A DNA stretch of 64,000 nt from Pirellulales bacterium (GTDB taxonomy: Bacteria; Planctomycetota; Planctomycetia; Pirellulales; Lacipirellulaceae). A model generated the notes under the pieces. It saw only the letters and a list, made by a program, of their open reading frames with translations. It was not told where the DNA came from and searched no databases. Location: NCBI GenBank assembly GCA_028279215.1, contig JANQOF010000015.1, positions 1-64,000 of the forward strand, read 5' to 3'. Both the position numbers and the translations under genes were made by a program. Positions 63,430 to 64,000 of this stretch are shown here, in pieces. The number at the start of each line of letters is the position of its first letter. Positions within the stretch are counted from its first letter, which is position 1.

Positions 63430-63736
63430 GTCGAGGCAGACGATTCGCACCGTCGGCACAAACTGAATCGTCGAGAGGCGATTTCCGCCGTTGGTAACAA
63501 CTTTCCATTGGGGCAGTGCGAAGCTTTGACGATTGAGTAAACTGCCAGCATCGCCACTATGCTTGGCGAGCGTGCGGATTGCAGCGGTTTCGTATGTCGC
63601 AAACGTTCTGCGAATCCTGCTACCACACGTAGCCGATCCTACCGGTATTCGGTAGTATCACGAAAGATCGGGCGGTGCCAGCACGACCGACCTTACCCGT
63701 TGTTCCGCCAAACCCTACCGCCTGCCGCATACCGCC
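63430..63736. other. 307-bp spacer before the GH57 gene
   Basis: No supported gene on either strand. It should hold the promoter of the GH57 gene. No hairpin with a T-tract was found. Confidence 0.5.
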
Positions 63737-64000
63737 ATGAGCTCACCGATCCGCCTCGTATTGGCCCTTCACAACCACCAGCCCATCGGCAACTTCGATG
63801 GCGTGATGGAACAAGCCTACCAGGACAGCTACCTTCCATTTATCGAGGTGTTTGAGCCGTACGAATCACTACGTTTGGCCTTGCACACCAGCGGTTCGCT
63901 TATCGAATGGCTCGACAATCACCATCCCGAGTATCTTGATCGCCTAGCGGCTTTGGTCGACGCGCGACGTCTCGAGATCGTTGGCGGTGCGTTCTTTGAG
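63737..64000 (+). CDS. GH57 glycoside hydrolase, N-terminal part (cut by window edge)
   Basis: 88 codons, open at the right edge. [20 protein letters not shown] starts with the GH57 conserved motif 1 (HNHQP), followed by [22 protein letters not shown]57 enzymes are alpha-amylases, amylopullulanases or 4-alpha-glucanotransferases acting on glycogen or starch, fitting with glgA earlier in the window. The catalytic residues (Glu and Asp, motifs 3-4) are beyond the edge, so activity cannot be judged. Confidence 0.9.
   Translation, partial: MSSPIRLVLALHNHQPIGNFDGVMEQAYQDSYLPFIEVFEPYESLRLALHTSGSLIEWLDNHHPEYLDRLAALVDARRLEIVGGAFFE

Overview
This window looks like the chromosome of a planctomycete, probably order Pirellulales. 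The support is a leader of the planctomycete FExLExRxMLA type (two copies), dockerin-like repeats in giant secreted proteins, at least five PEP-CTERM proteins, an HYExAFE-family protein, an ExbB/ExbD/vWA operon, and moderate-to-high GC with long unexplained spacers between housekeeping genes. The taxon is inferred from protein families only. I saw no rRNA, tRNA, CRISPR array, transposase or phage gene.

Positions 1-15,500 are an accessory surface-protein region. A 1318-residue beta-helix/dockerin protein and three PEP-CTERM proteins sharing an MNTAR leader lie on the minus strand. One [PEP-CTERM + beta-helix] unit has been tandemly duplicated, leaving a truncated second beta-helix gene. Two small XRE regulators are interspersed. 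A fourth PEP-CTERM gene is bracketed by 283-bp direct repeats that each carry the 3' end of an XRE gene. A 1.7-kb-residue autotransporter-repeat protein with dockerin and PEP-CTERM signals follows on the plus strand.

Positions 15,500-32,000 hold an HYExAFE protein, hisS, a YkgJ-like cysteine-cluster protein, an SMP-30 lactonase, a secreted subtilase, a BRCT-MerR-TPR fusion, a CBS-pair protein, the nitrogen cluster amt-glnB-glnD, a cobalamin adenosyltransferase, and an acidic HlyD-like adaptor beside a squalene-cyclase-like protein. Positions 32,000-42,950 hold thyA-bestrophin-folA, a second atypical P-II protein, an XRE regulator with a perfect 16-bp palindrome upstream, a protein combining alpha-CTD-like and sigma-4-like modules, a flavin monooxygenase, a divergent metallo-hydrolase/iron-binding-protein pair, and a small membrane-protein cassette.

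Positions 42,950-64,000 hold a DEAD-box helicase, an H1-like lysine-rich protein with a clear terminator, inositol-phosphate synthase, an aminotransferase, glgA, a frameshifted VOC protein, a six-gene vWA-TPR-ExbB-ExbD-ExbD-TPR operon, def-fmt-(56-residue membrane protein)-miaB, glnE, a GNAT acetyltransferase, and the 5' end of a GH57 gene cut by the window edge. Nitrogen control recurs across the window (amt, two P-II proteins, glnD, glnE). No complete novel defence or mobile system is evident. The most unusual items are the repeat-rearranged PEP-CTERM/XRE region, the alpha-CTD-like/sigma-4-like regulator, the BRCT-MerR-TPR fusion and the Exb-vWA operon.
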